Shown: piece after piece, positions 43,290-52,623 of the stretch
How positions within the stretch are numbered: position 1 is the stretch's first letter
Layout: each line of letters starts with the position of its first letter
Source of the DNA: an uncultured Nioella sp.
Lineage (GTDB): Bacteria > Pseudomonadota > Alphaproteobacteria > Rhodobacterales > Rhodobacteraceae
Assembly: GCA_947498125.1 (NCBI GenBank)
Contig: CANMJH010000002.1
Coordinates: forward strand, 935,001-999,000
DNA: 64,000 nt
Reading direction: 5' to 3'
Notes under the pieces: generated by a model
What the model saw: the letters and a program-made list of their open reading frames with translations, nothing else
Told to the model about the DNA's origin: nothing
Databases searched by the model: none
Position numbers and translations under genes: made by a program

Positions 43290-43490
43290 ATGCAAAAAAT
43301 CAAAATTATCGCAGTTTCTGCGCTACTCGTTAGCGGCCTGTCGGGCTGTATGTATAGTGATGTCGAACGCGCTGGTATTGGCGCAGCCGCAGGTGCGGGC
43401 ACCGCGTTATTGGTCAACGGCAGCGTTGGACCAGCGTTGCTTGCGGGCGCGGCTGCGGGTGCGCTTTGCGACGACGTTAACCTTTGCTGA
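43290..43490 (+). CDS. Small glycine-zipper-type lipoprotein (66 aa)
   Basis: 66 residues from the ATG at 43290. A lipoprotein signal ends SGLSGC (Cys20). The mature part GIGAAAGAGTALLVNGSVGPALLAGAAAGAL is a glycine-zipper-like segment. It is probably an envelope lipoprotein inserting into the outer or inner membrane. An in-frame ATG at 43269 would blunt the signal. It has its own terminator. Confidence 0.78.
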   Translation: MQKIKIIAVSALLVSGLSGCMYSDVERAGIGAAAGAGTALLVNGSVGPALLAGAAAGALCDDVNLC

Positions 43491-43534
43491 CACTCTAAAT
43501 CACGGCGCGGAAACGCGTCATCAATCTGACATTA

Positions 43535-43571
43535 GGACCAACGGGGCCAACCGCCCCGCTGGTCCTTTTTT
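43535..43571 (+). terminator. Terminator before pccA
   Basis: GGACCA and CGGGG (43535-43546) pair with CCCCG and TGGTCC (43554-43565), followed by six T. pccA therefore probably has its own promoter. Confidence 0.8.
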
Positions 43572-43625
43572 GTTTGCCGTCAGGCCATCCTGTGCGCTGG
43601 CCTGAATAGAAGAAGGACGACCCCC

Positions 43626-45656
43626 ATGTTCAAGAAAATCCTGATCGCAAACCGAGGCGAGATTGCCTGCCGCGTGATGAAAACCGCCAAGAAGATGGGG
43701 ATAACGACTGTTGCGATTTACTCGGATGCAGACCGCAATGCCCTTCATGTAAAAATGGCAGATGAGGCGATCCACATTGGCCCGCCCCCAGCCAACCAGT
43801 CTTACATTGTGATCGACAAGGTAATGGCCGCGATCAAAGAAAGCGGGGCCGAGGCGGTTCATCCCGGTTATGGGTTCTTGTCGGAAAACGCGAAGTTCGC
43901 AGAAGCGCTTGCCGCCGAAGGCGTTGCATTTGTCGGCCCTCCTGTGGGCGCGATTGAAAGCATGGGCGACAAAATCACCTCAAAGAAAATCGCGCAGGAG
44001 GCAAATGTCTCGACCGTGCCGGGCTATATGGGCCTGATTGAGGATGCCGAGGATGCGGTCAAAATCTCGAACGAGGTTGGCTATCCGGTGATGATCAAAG
44101 CCAGCGCAGGCGGTGGCGGCAAAGGCATGCGGATCGCATGGAATGATGACGAGGCCCGCGAAGGGTTCCAATCTTCCAAGAACGAGGCGGCAAGCAGCTT
44201 TGGCGATGACCGTATCTTCATCGAGAAATTCGTCACGCAACCGCGTCATATTGAAATTCAGGTGCTCTGCGATACGCATGGAAACGGCGTCTATCTGGGG
44301 GAGCGCGAATGCTCGATCCAGCGCCGGAACCAGAAAGTCGTCGAAGAGGCCCCGTCGCCTTTCCTTGATGAAGCAACCCGAAAAGCAATGGGCGAGCAAG
44401 CCGTGGCTCTGGCCAAGGCCGTGGGCTATGCCAGCGCCGGGACTGTTGAGTTTATCGTCGACGGCGAAAAGAACTTCTACTTCCTAGAGATGAACACCCG
44501 GTTGCAGGTGGAACACCCCGTGACCGAGCTGATTACCGGCGTTGACCTAGTCGAACAAATGATCCGCGTCGCCTCTGGTGAGCCATTGTCGATCACCCAA
44601 GACGACGTGAAACTGACCGGTTGGGCGATTGAAAACCGGCTATATGCCGAAGACCCGTATCGCGGCTTCCTTCCCTCTATTGGTCGCCTGACACGGTATC
44701 GCCCACCGGCGGAGACAGCGGCTTATTCCCCCGGCACTGCGCCGGGCGCTGCGGGTGATGTGGTTGTGCGCAATGACACCGGCGTTTTTGAGGGCGGCGA
44801 GATCTCGATGTATTACGATCCGATGATCGCGAAGCTGTGCACATGGGCGCCAACCCGTGATGCGGCGATTGAAGCAATGCGGATCGCGCTGGATAGTTTC
44901 GAAGTTGAAGGCATTGGCCATAACCTTCCGTTCCTCAGCGCCGTTATGGATCATCAGATCTTTATCGACGGCACAATGACGACGGCCTTTATCGAAGAGC
45001 AATATCCAGACGGTTTTGAAGGCGTGACCTTGTCAGATGAAGATCTGCGCCGGGTGGCGGCATCGGCGGCTGCCATGCACCGGGTGGCCGAGATCCGGCG
45101 CACGCGCGTATCGGGCAGAATGGGCAATCACGAGCGCCGTGTCGGGTCGGACTGGGTTGTTCTTGCCGGCGGCGCACAGTTTGATTTGCATATCGATGCG
45201 GACCCGACCGGCTCGACCGTTCGGTTTGCCGATGGCTCGACGATGCGCGTGGCGTCTGACTGGACGCCGGGGGACCAGTTGGCGGTTCTGGATGTCGATG
45301 GCAGCCCCTTGGTACTGAAAGTTGGAAAAGTCACCCACGGGTTCCGCTTGCGCACCCGCGGTGCAGATTTGCGCGTGAAAGTGCTGAGCCCGCGTCAGGC
45401 TGAGCTTGCCGCTTTGATGCCAGAAAAAATGCCGCCGGATACGTCGAAAATGCTGCTATGCCCAATGCCTGGACTGGTTGTGAAACTGGATGTCGAAGTT
45501 GGCGAAGAAGTCCAGGAGGGCCAAGCGCTTTGCACGGTAGAGGCGATGAAGATGGAAAACATCCTTCGCGCTGAGAAAAAAGGCGTTGTGTCCAAGGTCA
45601 ATGCAAGCGCGGGCGATAGCCTTGCGGTTGATGATGTCATCATGGAGTTTGAATAA
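43626..45656 (+). CDS. pccA: Propionyl-CoA carboxylase alpha subunit (biotin carboxylase/biotin carrier)
   Basis: 676 residues. N-terminal biotin carboxylase domain (FKKILIANRGEIACRV, HPGYGFLSENAKFAEAL, KASAGGGGKGMRIA, EMNTRLQVEHPVTEL), a middle linker region (about 460-600) and a C-terminal biotinyl domain with EAMKMEN, where Lys642 carries biotin. It carboxylates biotin with ATP and bicarbonate for transfer to propionyl-CoA by the pccB product. Confidence 0.96.
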   Translation: MFKKILIANRGEIACRVMKTAKKMGITTVAIYSDADRNALHVKMADEAIHIGPPPANQSYIVIDKVMAAIKESGAEAVHPGYGFLSENAKFAEALAAEGVAFVGPPVGAIESMGDKITSKKIAQEANVSTVPGYMGLIEDAEDAVKISNEVGYPVMIKASAGGGGKGMRIAWNDDEAREGFQSSKNEAASSFGDDRIFIEKFVTQPRHIEIQVLCDTHGNGVYLGERECSIQRRNQKVVEEAPSPFLDEATRKAMGEQAVALAKAVGYASAGTVEFIVDGEKNFYFLEMNTRLQVEHPVTELITGVDLVEQMIRVASGEPLSITQDDVKLTGWAIENRLYAEDPYRGFLPSIGRLTRYRPPAETAAYSPGTAPGAAGDVVVRNDTGVFEGGEISMYYDPMIAKLCTWAPTRDAAIEAMRIALDSFEVEGIGHNLPFLSAVMDHQIFIDGTMTTAFIEEQYPDGFEGVTLSDEDLRRVAASAAAMHRVAEIRRTRVSGRMGNHERRVGSDWVVLAGGAQFDLHIDADPTGSTVRFADGSTMRVASDWTPGDQLAVLDVDGSPLVLKVGKVTHGFRLRTRGADLRVKVLSPRQAELAALMPEKMPPDTSKMLLCPMPGLVVKLDVEVGEEVQEGQALCTVEAMKMENILRAEKKGVVSKVNASAGDSLAVDDVIMEFE

Positions 45657-45758
45657 CGCCATGGGGGGCGCGGCCCGGATAGGTAGCGTTGCACGCGCCC
45701 AAGACGCAGGCCGCGCTGCAACCCTTTGCCCGTGTGGAGGGGGCGCAGGCGTTTGCCT

Positions 45759-46205
45759 TTACTGGCTGAGCCCCATCTCTTCGATGCGCAAGGGCAGATT
45801 GTCGATGGCGCGCATAATCTCGCGCACAGACCATGGTGAGGGTTTGCGCAGCGCTACATTGCCATCCCTTTGCAGGATCACCATCGAAAAGCCGCGAGGG
45901 CGAAGCTCTTGGCGGACATCGCTGCGGGCGGCTGGGTCGGCATCGATGATCACCACGACGTCGCGTTCAAGAAGCGGGTCTGGCCGTGAGGTCAGGATGT
46001 CAATTTGTTCGGCAAATCTTGGATCGGCCGGATTATCTGCAAAGACGACGATCGGACGCGAGGACCAGAGATGTGCGTCCAATGTGGTGTCTGCCGCGTC
46101 GATCACCAAAAGCTCTGGCACCTCAACAACGGGTTCCTCGGCATCTTGTGCGAGGACCGGGCTGGCCAGGGCAAGGGATAGGGCGATGATCAGAATACGA
46201 CGCAT
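45759..46205 (-). CDS. DUF4174-domain secreted protein
   Basis: 148 residues from the ATG at 46205. A signal peptide (MRRILIIALSLALASPVLAQ) is followed by a thioredoxin-like DUF4174 region: RPIVVFADNPADPRFAEQIDIL, DVVVIIDADPAARSD and RGFSMVILQRDGNVALRKPSPWSVREIMRAID. No CxxC motif, so a redox role is doubtful. Placed between pccA and the mutase gene, on the opposite strand. Confidence 0.85.
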   Translation of the reverse strand: MRRILIIALSLALASPVLAQDAEEPVVEVPELLVIDAADTTLDAHLWSSRPIVVFADNPADPRFAEQIDILTSRPDPLLERDVVVIIDADPAARSDVRQELRPRGFSMVILQRDGNVALRKPSPWSVREIMRAIDNLPLRIEEMGLSQ

Positions 46206-46324
46206 GAAACCTCCATTTGTCAAAGATATAGGCGGCCTCGGGCCGATTGCGAAGGGGCGTGTTGCGATTGCGGGAAAAATCCCGCCGCGCGCGCTTTGAA
46301 AACGAGATGAAGGACCGAAGTGAG

Positions 46325-48454
46325 ATGACCGATAAACTGCAAGACTGGAAAGCCACCGCTGAAAAAGAGCTTCGCGGGCGGGCTTTGGATGATCTGACGT
46401 GGAACACGTTGGAAGATATCGATGTCAAACCGCTTTATACACGCGCTGATACGGCTGACTTGCCACATATGGGCAGTTTGCCGGGGCAAGAGCCATTTAC
46501 GCGCGGCGTAAAAGCCACGATGTATGCAGGGCGTCCTTGGACGGTTCGTCAATATGCCGGGTTTTCGACCGCCGAGGAATCCAACGCGTTTTACCGTAAG
46601 AACCTTGCCGCTGGACAACAGGGAGTTTCGGTCGCGTTCGATCTGGCCACCCATCGGGGTTACGACAGCGATCACCCCCGTGTTGTGGGCGATGTCGGCA
46701 AGGCAGGCGTGGCGATTGACAGTGTTGAGGATATGAAAATCCTCTTTGACGGTATCCCGCTGGATAAAGTGTCTGTTTCGATGACGATGAACGGGGCTGT
46801 CATTCCGATCCTCGCCAATTTCATCGTGGCGGGCGAAGAGCAGGGGCACGATAAATCGCTTTTGGCGGGCACTATTCAGAACGACATTCTGAAAGAGTTC
46901 ATGGTGCGGAATACCTATATTTACCCGCCAGAACCCTCGATGCGGATTATTTCGGATATTATTGAATACACGTCTAACGAGATGCCGAAATTCAACTCGA
47001 TCTCGATCTCTGGCTATCACATGCAAGAGGCTGGCGCGAACCTTGTGCAAGAGCTGGCCTATACGCTGGCCGATGGGCGCGAATATGTTCGCGCCGCGAT
47101 CAATGCCGGGATGGATGTGGACAAATTCGCCGGGCGGCTTTCGTTCTTTTTCGCTATCGGCATGAATTTCTTCATGGAGGCCGCGAAACTGCGCGCGGCG
47201 CGACTGCTCTGGCACCGGATCATGACCGAGTTTGGCGCGCAAAATCCACGCTCCAAAATGCTGCGGACTCATTGCCAAACCTCGGGCGTCAGCCTGCAAG
47301 AGCAAGACCCTTATAACAACGTCATCCGTACGGCTTATGAGGCGATGTCAGCGGCTTTGGGCGGCACGCAATCCTTGCATACCAACGCTCTGGATGAGGC
47401 GATTGCCCTGCCGACCGAATTTTCCGCCAGAATCGCGCGCAATACCCAGTTGATTTTGCAAGAAGAGACCGGGATCACCAACGTGGTGGATCCGCTTGCG
47501 GGGTCGTATTACGTCGAAAGCCTGACCGCAGAGCTGGCCGATAAGGCATGGGCCCTTATCGAGGAAGTTGAGGAAATGGGCGGCATGACTAAGGCCGTTG
47601 CCTCGGGCATGCCCAAACTGCGCATCGAAGAAACGGCCGCCCGTCGTCAGGCGATGATTGACCGGGGTCAGGAAGTGGTCGTTGGCGTCAACAAATATAA
47701 GCCCGCCAAAACCGATCAGATTGATATTCTTGACGTCGATAACGTCGCTGTGCGCGACTCGCAGATCGCGCGTTTGGAAACCATCAGAGCCACGCGTGAC
47801 GAGGCCGCCTGCACTGCGGCATTGGCCGAGCTGACCCGGCGGACACGTGAGGGTGGCAACCTTTTGGAAGCGGCAGTTGAAGCGGCGCGGACCCGCGCCT
47901 CGGTAGGAGAAATATCGATGGCAATGGAAGAAGAGTTCGGCCGCCACCGCGCCGAGGTAAAGACATTAGCTGGCGTTTATGGCGCTGCTTATGAGGGTGA
48001 TGAGGGCTTTGCCGCCATTCAGGCCGATGTTGAGAAATTCGCCGAAGAAGAAGGTCGGCGCCCGAGGATGCTGGTCGTGAAGATGGGTCAGGATGGGCAT
48101 GATCGCGGCGCGAAAGTGATCGCGACCGCTTTTGCCGATATTGGCTTTGACGTCGATGTCGGCCCGCTTTTCCAAACGCCAGAAGAGGCCGCACAAGATG
48201 CCATCGACAATGACGTCCATATTGTCGGTATCTCGTCGCAAGCGGCGGGGCATAAAACCCTTGCGCCGAAATTGATCGAAGCGCTTGAGGCCGAAGGCGC
48301 TGGCGATATTATCGTGATTTGTGGCGGGGTTATTCCGCAGCAGGATTATGATTTCCTCAAAAATGCCGGTGTGAAAGCCATCTTTGGGCCGGGCACCAAC
48401 ATCCCCGAGGCGGCAAAAGATATCCTGTCGCTTGTACGCGCCGCGCGGACTTGA
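46325..48454 (+). CDS. mcm: Methylmalonyl-CoA mutase (B12-dependent, single subunit)
   Basis: 709 residues from the ATG at 46325 ([16 protein letters not shown]); a start at 46307 is also possible. The N-terminal substrate barrel has [31 protein letters not shown] and [17 protein letters not shown]. The C-terminal cobalamin domain has [12 protein letters not shown] with the DxHxxG motif (Asp590, His592, Gly595; His592 is the lower cobalt ligand). It converts methylmalonyl-CoA to succinyl-CoA. No epimerase or MeaB chaperone is seen in the window. Confidence 0.97.
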   Translation: MTDKLQDWKATAEKELRGRALDDLTWNTLEDIDVKPLYTRADTADLPHMGSLPGQEPFTRGVKATMYAGRPWTVRQYAGFSTAEESNAFYRKNLAAGQQGVSVAFDLATHRGYDSDHPRVVGDVGKAGVAIDSVEDMKILFDGIPLDKVSVSMTMNGAVIPILANFIVAGEEQGHDKSLLAGTIQNDILKEFMVRNTYIYPPEPSMRIISDIIEYTSNEMPKFNSISISGYHMQEAGANLVQELAYTLADGREYVRAAINAGMDVDKFAGRLSFFFAIGMNFFMEAAKLRAARLLWHRIMTEFGAQNPRSKMLRTHCQTSGVSLQEQDPYNNVIRTAYEAMSAALGGTQSLHTNALDEAIALPTEFSARIARNTQLILQEETGITNVVDPLAGSYYVESLTAELADKAWALIEEVEEMGGMTKAVASGMPKLRIEETAARRQAMIDRGQEVVVGVNKYKPAKTDQIDILDVDNVAVRDSQIARLETIRATRDEAACTAALAELTRRTREGGNLLEAAVEAARTRASVGEISMAMEEEFGRHRAEVKTLAGVYGAAYEGDEGFAAIQADVEKFAEEEGRRPRMLVVKMGQDGHDRGAKVIATAFADIGFDVDVGPLFQTPEEAAQDAIDNDVHIVGISSQAAGHKTLAPKLIEALEAEGAGDIIVICGGVIPQQDYDFLKNAGVKAIFGPGTNIPEAAKDILSLVRAART

Positions 48455-48472
48455 AGCCTGCGTTTTACTGTT

Positions 48473-48503
48473 GGCCGAGGGCATTGCCTTCGGTCAGCGT
48501 TTT
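48473..48503 (+). terminator. Probable terminator after methylmalonyl-CoA mutase
   Basis: GGCCGAGGGC (48473-48482) pairs with GCCTTCGGTC (48486-48495) with wobble pairs, followed by a short T-rich tract. Confidence 0.5.
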
Positions 48504-48528
48504 ATTAAATAAAAAAGGTGGCGCTTTG

Positions 48529-49716
48529 CTAAGGCGCTGCACCAGCAATCTTTCGGGACAGCACGAAGAAGATTGCGAAGCTGGCGACGGCGAACCCGAT
48601 TGAGATTTGAATAGCGTTCTGGAACAGCCAAAACTGCCCGATGAGGCCCGCTGCTGGACCTGCAATAAGAAAACTGGCCGAAAGAATATTGACGTAAAGC
48701 GCGGTCACGCCCGCCATCCGTCCATTGGCAAAGCTTTGGACCAGGCTGATCGCAGTGCCTGCAAAAAGGCCGTAGTAAAGCCCTTCCAGCGCGGCACCCA
48801 TGATCAGTTGCGGAAAAGAAGTAACGCCGCTGAGGACAAAAAGTGCAGCGCAGGCAATCAGGGATGTTACGGCCAATACCTGCTGCGCGCCAGCCTTCGC
48901 GACCAACATTGGGGCGGCAAGGATGGCAAACACCTCGATAAAGGTTTTGACGGTAAAGCTAAGCCCCGGTGCGAAGGTCGGCAGTCCGGCCTCTTGTGTG
49001 TAGAAAAGTGGCAGGGCCGATGTGGTCAATGCATGCGCCAGCGCAAGACAGAAACACCCACCAAGCACCATCCAAAGCGCAGGGTCATATTTGCGGGCGG
49101 CTCCGTCCGCGGTGCTATGGGCAATGGCTCCAACCGAGAACCCTTTGGGGATCGACACAGGCAAAAGGCAGATCCATGCCACGCCACAAATTATAGCTGC
49201 GATGAAACTTGCAGACAGGCCAAAGGCATCCGTCAGGCCAAAGCTCAGGGCAGGGCCGAGCATCCAAGCGGCCGAGTTTACCGCCCGAACTACGGCGTTA
49301 TACCTATCAGTATTCAGGGATTCGGCCTCTGCCAGTTTCCGGGCCATTGTGAAGGCCGTAGCCATAAACCCGGTCGCCAATCCGAACCCAAAAGCTGTGA
49401 GCGTCATCACAACACCAATCGATGGCGCAACCAAGACTGCCATTGCCGCAACGACAAACCCAAGCGCCGAGATCAAAATAAACGGTGCGAAAGCTGCACC
49501 CCGATCCAAGGCACCGGCAAAAACTCGGTTCACGATCAGGCTAAGGCTCATGACCAGCCCGGAATAAAGGCTGAAGATCCACGGGGCCTGACCCAATCCT
49601 TCGATGATGTAGAAGCCCATAAATGGGATCATCATGCCATTGCACAGCGTTCCAGCCCAAATAAGACCCAAAAGAAGCACGGCTTTCCGGCTTTTGCGAA
49701 TTGATTGTGTGGGCAT
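48529..49716 (-). CDS. MFS-family exporter
   Basis: 395 residues from the ATG at 49716 (MPTQSIRKSRKAVLLLGL); 12 membrane helices. The pattern PFMGFYIIEGLGQAPWIFSLYSGLVMSLSLIVNRVFAGALDRG resembles sugar-efflux-type (SET-like) MFS proteins. Substrate unknown. A TTG frame extension to 49776 would reach the small RNA terminator and is unlikely. The long open frame on the other strand (48607-49704) is a shadow. Confidence 0.88.
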   Translation of the reverse strand: MPTQSIRKSRKAVLLLGLIWAGTLCNGMMIPFMGFYIIEGLGQAPWIFSLYSGLVMSLSLIVNRVFAGALDRGAAFAPFILISALGFVVAAMAVLVAPSIGVVMTLTAFGFGLATGFMATAFTMARKLAEAESLNTDRYNAVVRAVNSAAWMLGPALSFGLTDAFGLSASFIAAIICGVAWICLLPVSIPKGFSVGAIAHSTADGAARKYDPALWMVLGGCFCLALAHALTTSALPLFYTQEAGLPTFAPGLSFTVKTFIEVFAILAAPMLVAKAGAQQVLAVTSLIACAALFVLSGVTSFPQLIMGAALEGLYYGLFAGTAISLVQSFANGRMAGVTALYVNILSASFLIAGPAAGLIGQFWLFQNAIQISIGFAVASFAIFFVLSRKIAGAAP

Positions 49717-49789
49717 GCAAGGCACCGGAATTGAAGGCGTGGACCTATTCTTGCGCCCCAAATCGAGCTGCCGCAAGGCGTTGCATGCG

Positions 49790-49864
49790 AAAAAAAAGCC
49801 GCCGTCCTCAAAAGAGGCGGCGGCACATGCGCAAGACGGTGGAGGGGTGGGAGACCTCTTGCGC
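49790..49864 (-). ncRNA. Candidate small RNA with pyrimidine-rich loop and intrinsic terminator
   Basis: Read on the minus strand, GCGCAAG...CTTGCGC (49829-49835 with 49858-49864, plus four inner pairs) forms a hairpin with a 13-base loop CUCCCACCCCUCC. Four bases later a strong hairpin (49798-49804 with 49818-49824, inner CCUC/GAGG, UUUU loop) is followed by eight U (49797-49790). This is the structure of a short RNA ending at an intrinsic terminator. The C-rich loop recalls the CCUCCUCCC motif of the CcsR/cuckoo RNAs of Rhodobacter. The 5' end is unknown and may extend beyond 49864; TTGACC near 49895-49900 could be a -35 element, but no good -10 is seen. Confidence 0.5.
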
Positions 49865-50011
49865 TTACACCTGAACTGGAGCGAATTTGACGACGGTCAA
49901 GGCTGGGGCGTCAGGTTTTCGAAGCCGGATTTCCGCCATCTCTGTCATAAATCCATGTAAGGTCTGCGCTATGCAGAAGCCGCTTTTTCATCAAAGGACG
50001 GGCCAACCGAA

Positions 50012-50734
50012 ATGACCAGAATAGTCTGCCACCGCGGCGCCAGCCTCTATGCGCCTGAAAACACCTTTGCAGCTGCGGCTCTGGCGCTTGAACTGGGTGG
50101 CAGCGTGATCGAGCTTGATATTCGCGAAACGCGGGACGGCGTTCTTTACATCCTTCATGACGAAACAGTGGACCGGACAACAAATGGCACCGGTGTATTA
50201 GCCGAGATGACCAGTGCCGATATTGACGCCTTGGACGCCGGACGGTTCTTTGGGCGGGAATTTGTGGGTGAACCTGTGCCGCGTCTGGACCTGTTCCTTG
50301 AGGCGTTCAAAGACCAAGCCGGTTTTTATCTTGAGGTGAAAGAGGCCGATTGTGGCAAGGTCGGTGATCTGGTGCGGCGATTGGATATCGGCGCGCAATG
50401 CTACACGTGTTCCTTTGATCCGGATATGCGCGCGGCCATGCGTGAAGAAGCCCCCGAGGTAGGCCAGATGATCCATTGGAATATTGCCGAAAGCCCCGAA
50501 GATGCACTTGAAACCTACGGCGCTTTTATGGTCGAGTTTTTTGAAGATGATTTTGAAGCGACGACAGTTCGCGCGTGCCAAACGGCCGGGCTCAAAACGC
50601 AAATTTACACGGATCAAATCGCACCTCGCATGTTTGCGCAGGCGCTGGATTTGGGGGTCACTTATGCCAACATTGACCACATTAAGGAGTTTGCGACGCT
50701 ACGGGATGCCCATCGTGCCAGCGCAGAGAGATAA
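50012..50734 (+). CDS. Glycerophosphodiester phosphodiesterase
   Basis: 240 residues. The GDPD signature HRGASLYAPENTFAA, then ELDIRETRDGVLYILHDETVDRTTNGTG, with the catalytic His/Glu/Asp set, and FYLEVKEADCG. It hydrolyses glycerophosphodiesters to glycerol-3-phosphate and an alcohol, recycling phospholipid head groups. No signal peptide, so it is cytoplasmic (UgpQ-like). Confidence 0.94.
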   Translation: MTRIVCHRGASLYAPENTFAAAALALELGGSVIELDIRETRDGVLYILHDETVDRTTNGTGVLAEMTSADIDALDAGRFFGREFVGEPVPRLDLFLEAFKDQAGFYLEVKEADCGKVGDLVRRLDIGAQCYTCSFDPDMRAAMREEAPEVGQMIHWNIAESPEDALETYGAFMVEFFEDDFEATTVRACQTAGLKTQIYTDQIAPRMFAQALDLGVTYANIDHIKEFATLRDAHRASAER

Positions 50735-50832
50735 ACTAATGCGGCGTCAGTTGGGGAGCCTCTCTTGAAAATCCTCTCAGCAAGGGGCAGCTTGAGCGGA
50801 ACACGTTCTCCCGGAAAGGTTAATGCCGCGAC

Positions 50833-51951
50833 ATGGCCCTGCCAGTAAAACAACAAGTTATCTCCTGGGGCGTCGTTGCTGCCGGGTTTTTGGCAGTCCT
50901 TTGGGTGCTGGGCGATGTTCTTCTGCCCTTTGTCGTTGGCGGGGCAGTGGCCTATTTTCTGGACCCTCTCGCGGATGAGTTGGAACGGCGCAAGTTTTCG
51001 CGCGGCGCGGCGACAGCGATCATTTTTGCAATTGCGAGCCTCTTGTTTTTGCTTGTCGTGGTGCTTGTCTTGCCAATTTTGGTTGGGCAGATCATCTCGT
51101 TGGTCCATGCTGCGCCCGATTTTTATCAAAGCGCGTCTTCTGCGCTGATTGAGCGCTTCCCATCACTCGTCAATGAAAACTCGACGGCGCGTCAAGCGAT
51201 CGCGGATGTCCTAGAGGCAGCACGTGGACATGTAGGTACGGTCGTAACGTCTGTACTTAGCTCGGCCAGTGCGGCGGTCAGCAGCCTTGTCGTTCTGATT
51301 CTAGCTCCGGTTGTGGCGTTTTATCTGTTGTTGGATTGGGACCGCATGGTTGCGCAAGTTGATTCTTTTCTGCCGCTGGATCATGCGCCGGTAATTCGCC
51401 AACTTGCTAAGGAAATTGATCGCACTTTGGCCAGCTTTTTGCGCGGGCAAGGAACGGTTTGCCTGATATTGGGGACGTTCTATGCCATTGCGTTGATGGT
51501 TGTCGGGCTCAATTTCGGCCTCATTGTCGGGATCGTTGCCGGTCTTTTGACGTTTATTCCCTATGTGGGCGCGCTAGTCGGCGGTGCGATGGCTATTGGT
51601 CTGGCGGTGTTCCAGTATTGGGGTGGAACCGAAATTGTCGACGGCGAGACTTTGTCCGTGGCCACAGATTGGATCCGTATCGGCATCGTCATCGTGATAT
51701 TTGTGACGGGTCAGGTGGTCGAGGGCAATATTCTAACGCCCAAACTGGTCGGCAGTTCAATTGGCTTGCATCCGGTTTGGTTGATCTTCGCTTTGGCGGC
51801 CTTCGGATCAATTTTTGGGTTCGTTGGTATGCTGATAGCCGTACCTGTGGCTGCGATGATCGGGGTTTTGGTGCGCTATGCGTCACTCAGATATCGTGAC
51901 GGTTTGCTTTATAAAGGGCTTGCAGGCCGCGGCGAAGAGGCCGACAATTAG
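50833..51951 (+). CDS. AI-2E/PerM-family transporter
   Basis: 372 residues with about eight membrane helices: AAGFLAVLWVLGDVLLPFVVGGAVAYFLDPLADELER and GTFYAIALMVVGLNFGLIVGIVAGLLTFIPYVGALVGGAMAIG. The family signature VEGNILTPKLVGSSIGLHPVWLIFALAAFG is clear. Members export small molecules or ions; despite the name, substrate is uncertain. It precedes hdaA by only three bases. Confidence 0.92.
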   Translation: MALPVKQQVISWGVVAAGFLAVLWVLGDVLLPFVVGGAVAYFLDPLADELERRKFSRGAATAIIFAIASLLFLLVVVLVLPILVGQIISLVHAAPDFYQSASSALIERFPSLVNENSTARQAIADVLEAARGHVGTVVTSVLSSASAAVSSLVVLILAPVVAFYLLLDWDRMVAQVDSFLPLDHAPVIRQLAKEIDRTLASFLRGQGTVCLILGTFYAIALMVVGLNFGLIVGIVAGLLTFIPYVGALVGGAMAIGLAVFQYWGGTEIVDGETLSVATDWIRIGIVIVIFVTGQVVEGNILTPKLVGSSIGLHPVWLIFALAAFGSIFGFVGMLIAVPVAAMIGVLVRYASLRYRDGLLYKGLAGRGEEADN

Positions 51952-51954
51952 GCC

Positions 51955-52623
51955 ATGTCCGAACAGCTAATCCTTGATTTGCCGGTGCGCCCTGCATTGG
52001 GGCGCGATGCGTTTTTGGTATCACCTGCCAATGCGCAGGCGGTAGCAGGTATTGAAAACTGGCAAAACTGGCCACATGGCAAAATGGTGCTCATCGGGCC
52101 AGAGGCGTCAGGCAAAACTCATTTGGTGCATGTCTGGGCCAGTTTGGCAGACGCAGAGATTGTGACGGCAGAAGAAGTGCCAACGCGCGACCCTGCCACG
52201 ATTGGCCGGGCCGTGGCGGTTGACGGTGTTGACCAAATCCGTTCGGACGCAGATCAGGAGGCGCTCTTTCATTTGCATAACGCGGTGATCGGGCAGGGTG
52301 GATCGCTGTTGTTGACGGGGCAGGGGGTGCCGGCCTTGTGGCCCCTTACCCTGCCGGATCTAAAAAGCCGCGTTATGCAAGCGGGCGTTTTGAAACTTGA
52401 AGCGCCCGACGATGCTTTGCTATCCGCGCTCATGGTCAAATTGGCGGCTGATCGCCAGCTTAGCCTGTCGCCGCGGCTGGTGTCTTTTATGGTATTGCGG
52501 ATGGAGCGCTCATTCGCAGCAGCGAGAACACTTATTGCAGCTATCGACGCACGGTCATTGCGCGATAAGGTCCCGCCCGGCCAAAAGATGATCGGATCCC
52601 TTCTGGAAGAAATGGGGCGATGA
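51955..52623 (+). CDS. hdaA: DnaA inactivator HdaA-type protein
   Basis: 222 residues. A degenerate DnaA-like AAA+ domain: QLILDLPVRPALGRDAFLVSPANAQAV (the QLxLDLP clamp-binding motif is at the N-terminus), Walker A GPEASGKTHL (48-57), Walker B-like AVDGVDQI. HdaA binds the sliding clamp and promotes hydrolysis of DnaA-ATP, preventing over-initiation of replication. Its stop overlaps the ppk1 start as ATGA. Confidence 0.9.
   Translation: MSEQLILDLPVRPALGRDAFLVSPANAQAVAGIENWQNWPHGKMVLIGPEASGKTHLVHVWASLADAEIVTAEEVPTRDPATIGRAVAVDGVDQIRSDADQEALFHLHNAVIGQGGSLLLTGQGVPALWPLTLPDLKSRVMQAGVLKLEAPDDALLSALMVKLAADRQLSLSPRLVSFMVLRMERSFAAARTLIAAIDARSLRDKVPPGQKMIGSLLEEMGR

Noticed and set aside
46206-46324. 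Possible PccR site (TTTGTCAAA) upstream of methylmalonyl-CoA mutase
   Set aside because: Only a degenerate single half site is present, with no second repeat at proper spacing.
46220-47305. Minus-strand open frame (361 aa) inside methylmalonyl-CoA mutase
   Set aside because: Shadow of the conserved mutase reading frame.
48607-49704. Long plus-strand open frame (365 aa) opposite the MFS exporter
   Set aside because: It is rich in Lys/Arg/Gln/Cys without any family pattern, while the minus strand encodes a clear 12-helix MFS protein.
49911-49988. 26-codon minus-strand frame just upstream of the small RNA candidate
   Set aside because: No recognisable pattern or ribosome site, and not related to the DUF1127 proteins that precede CcsR RNAs.
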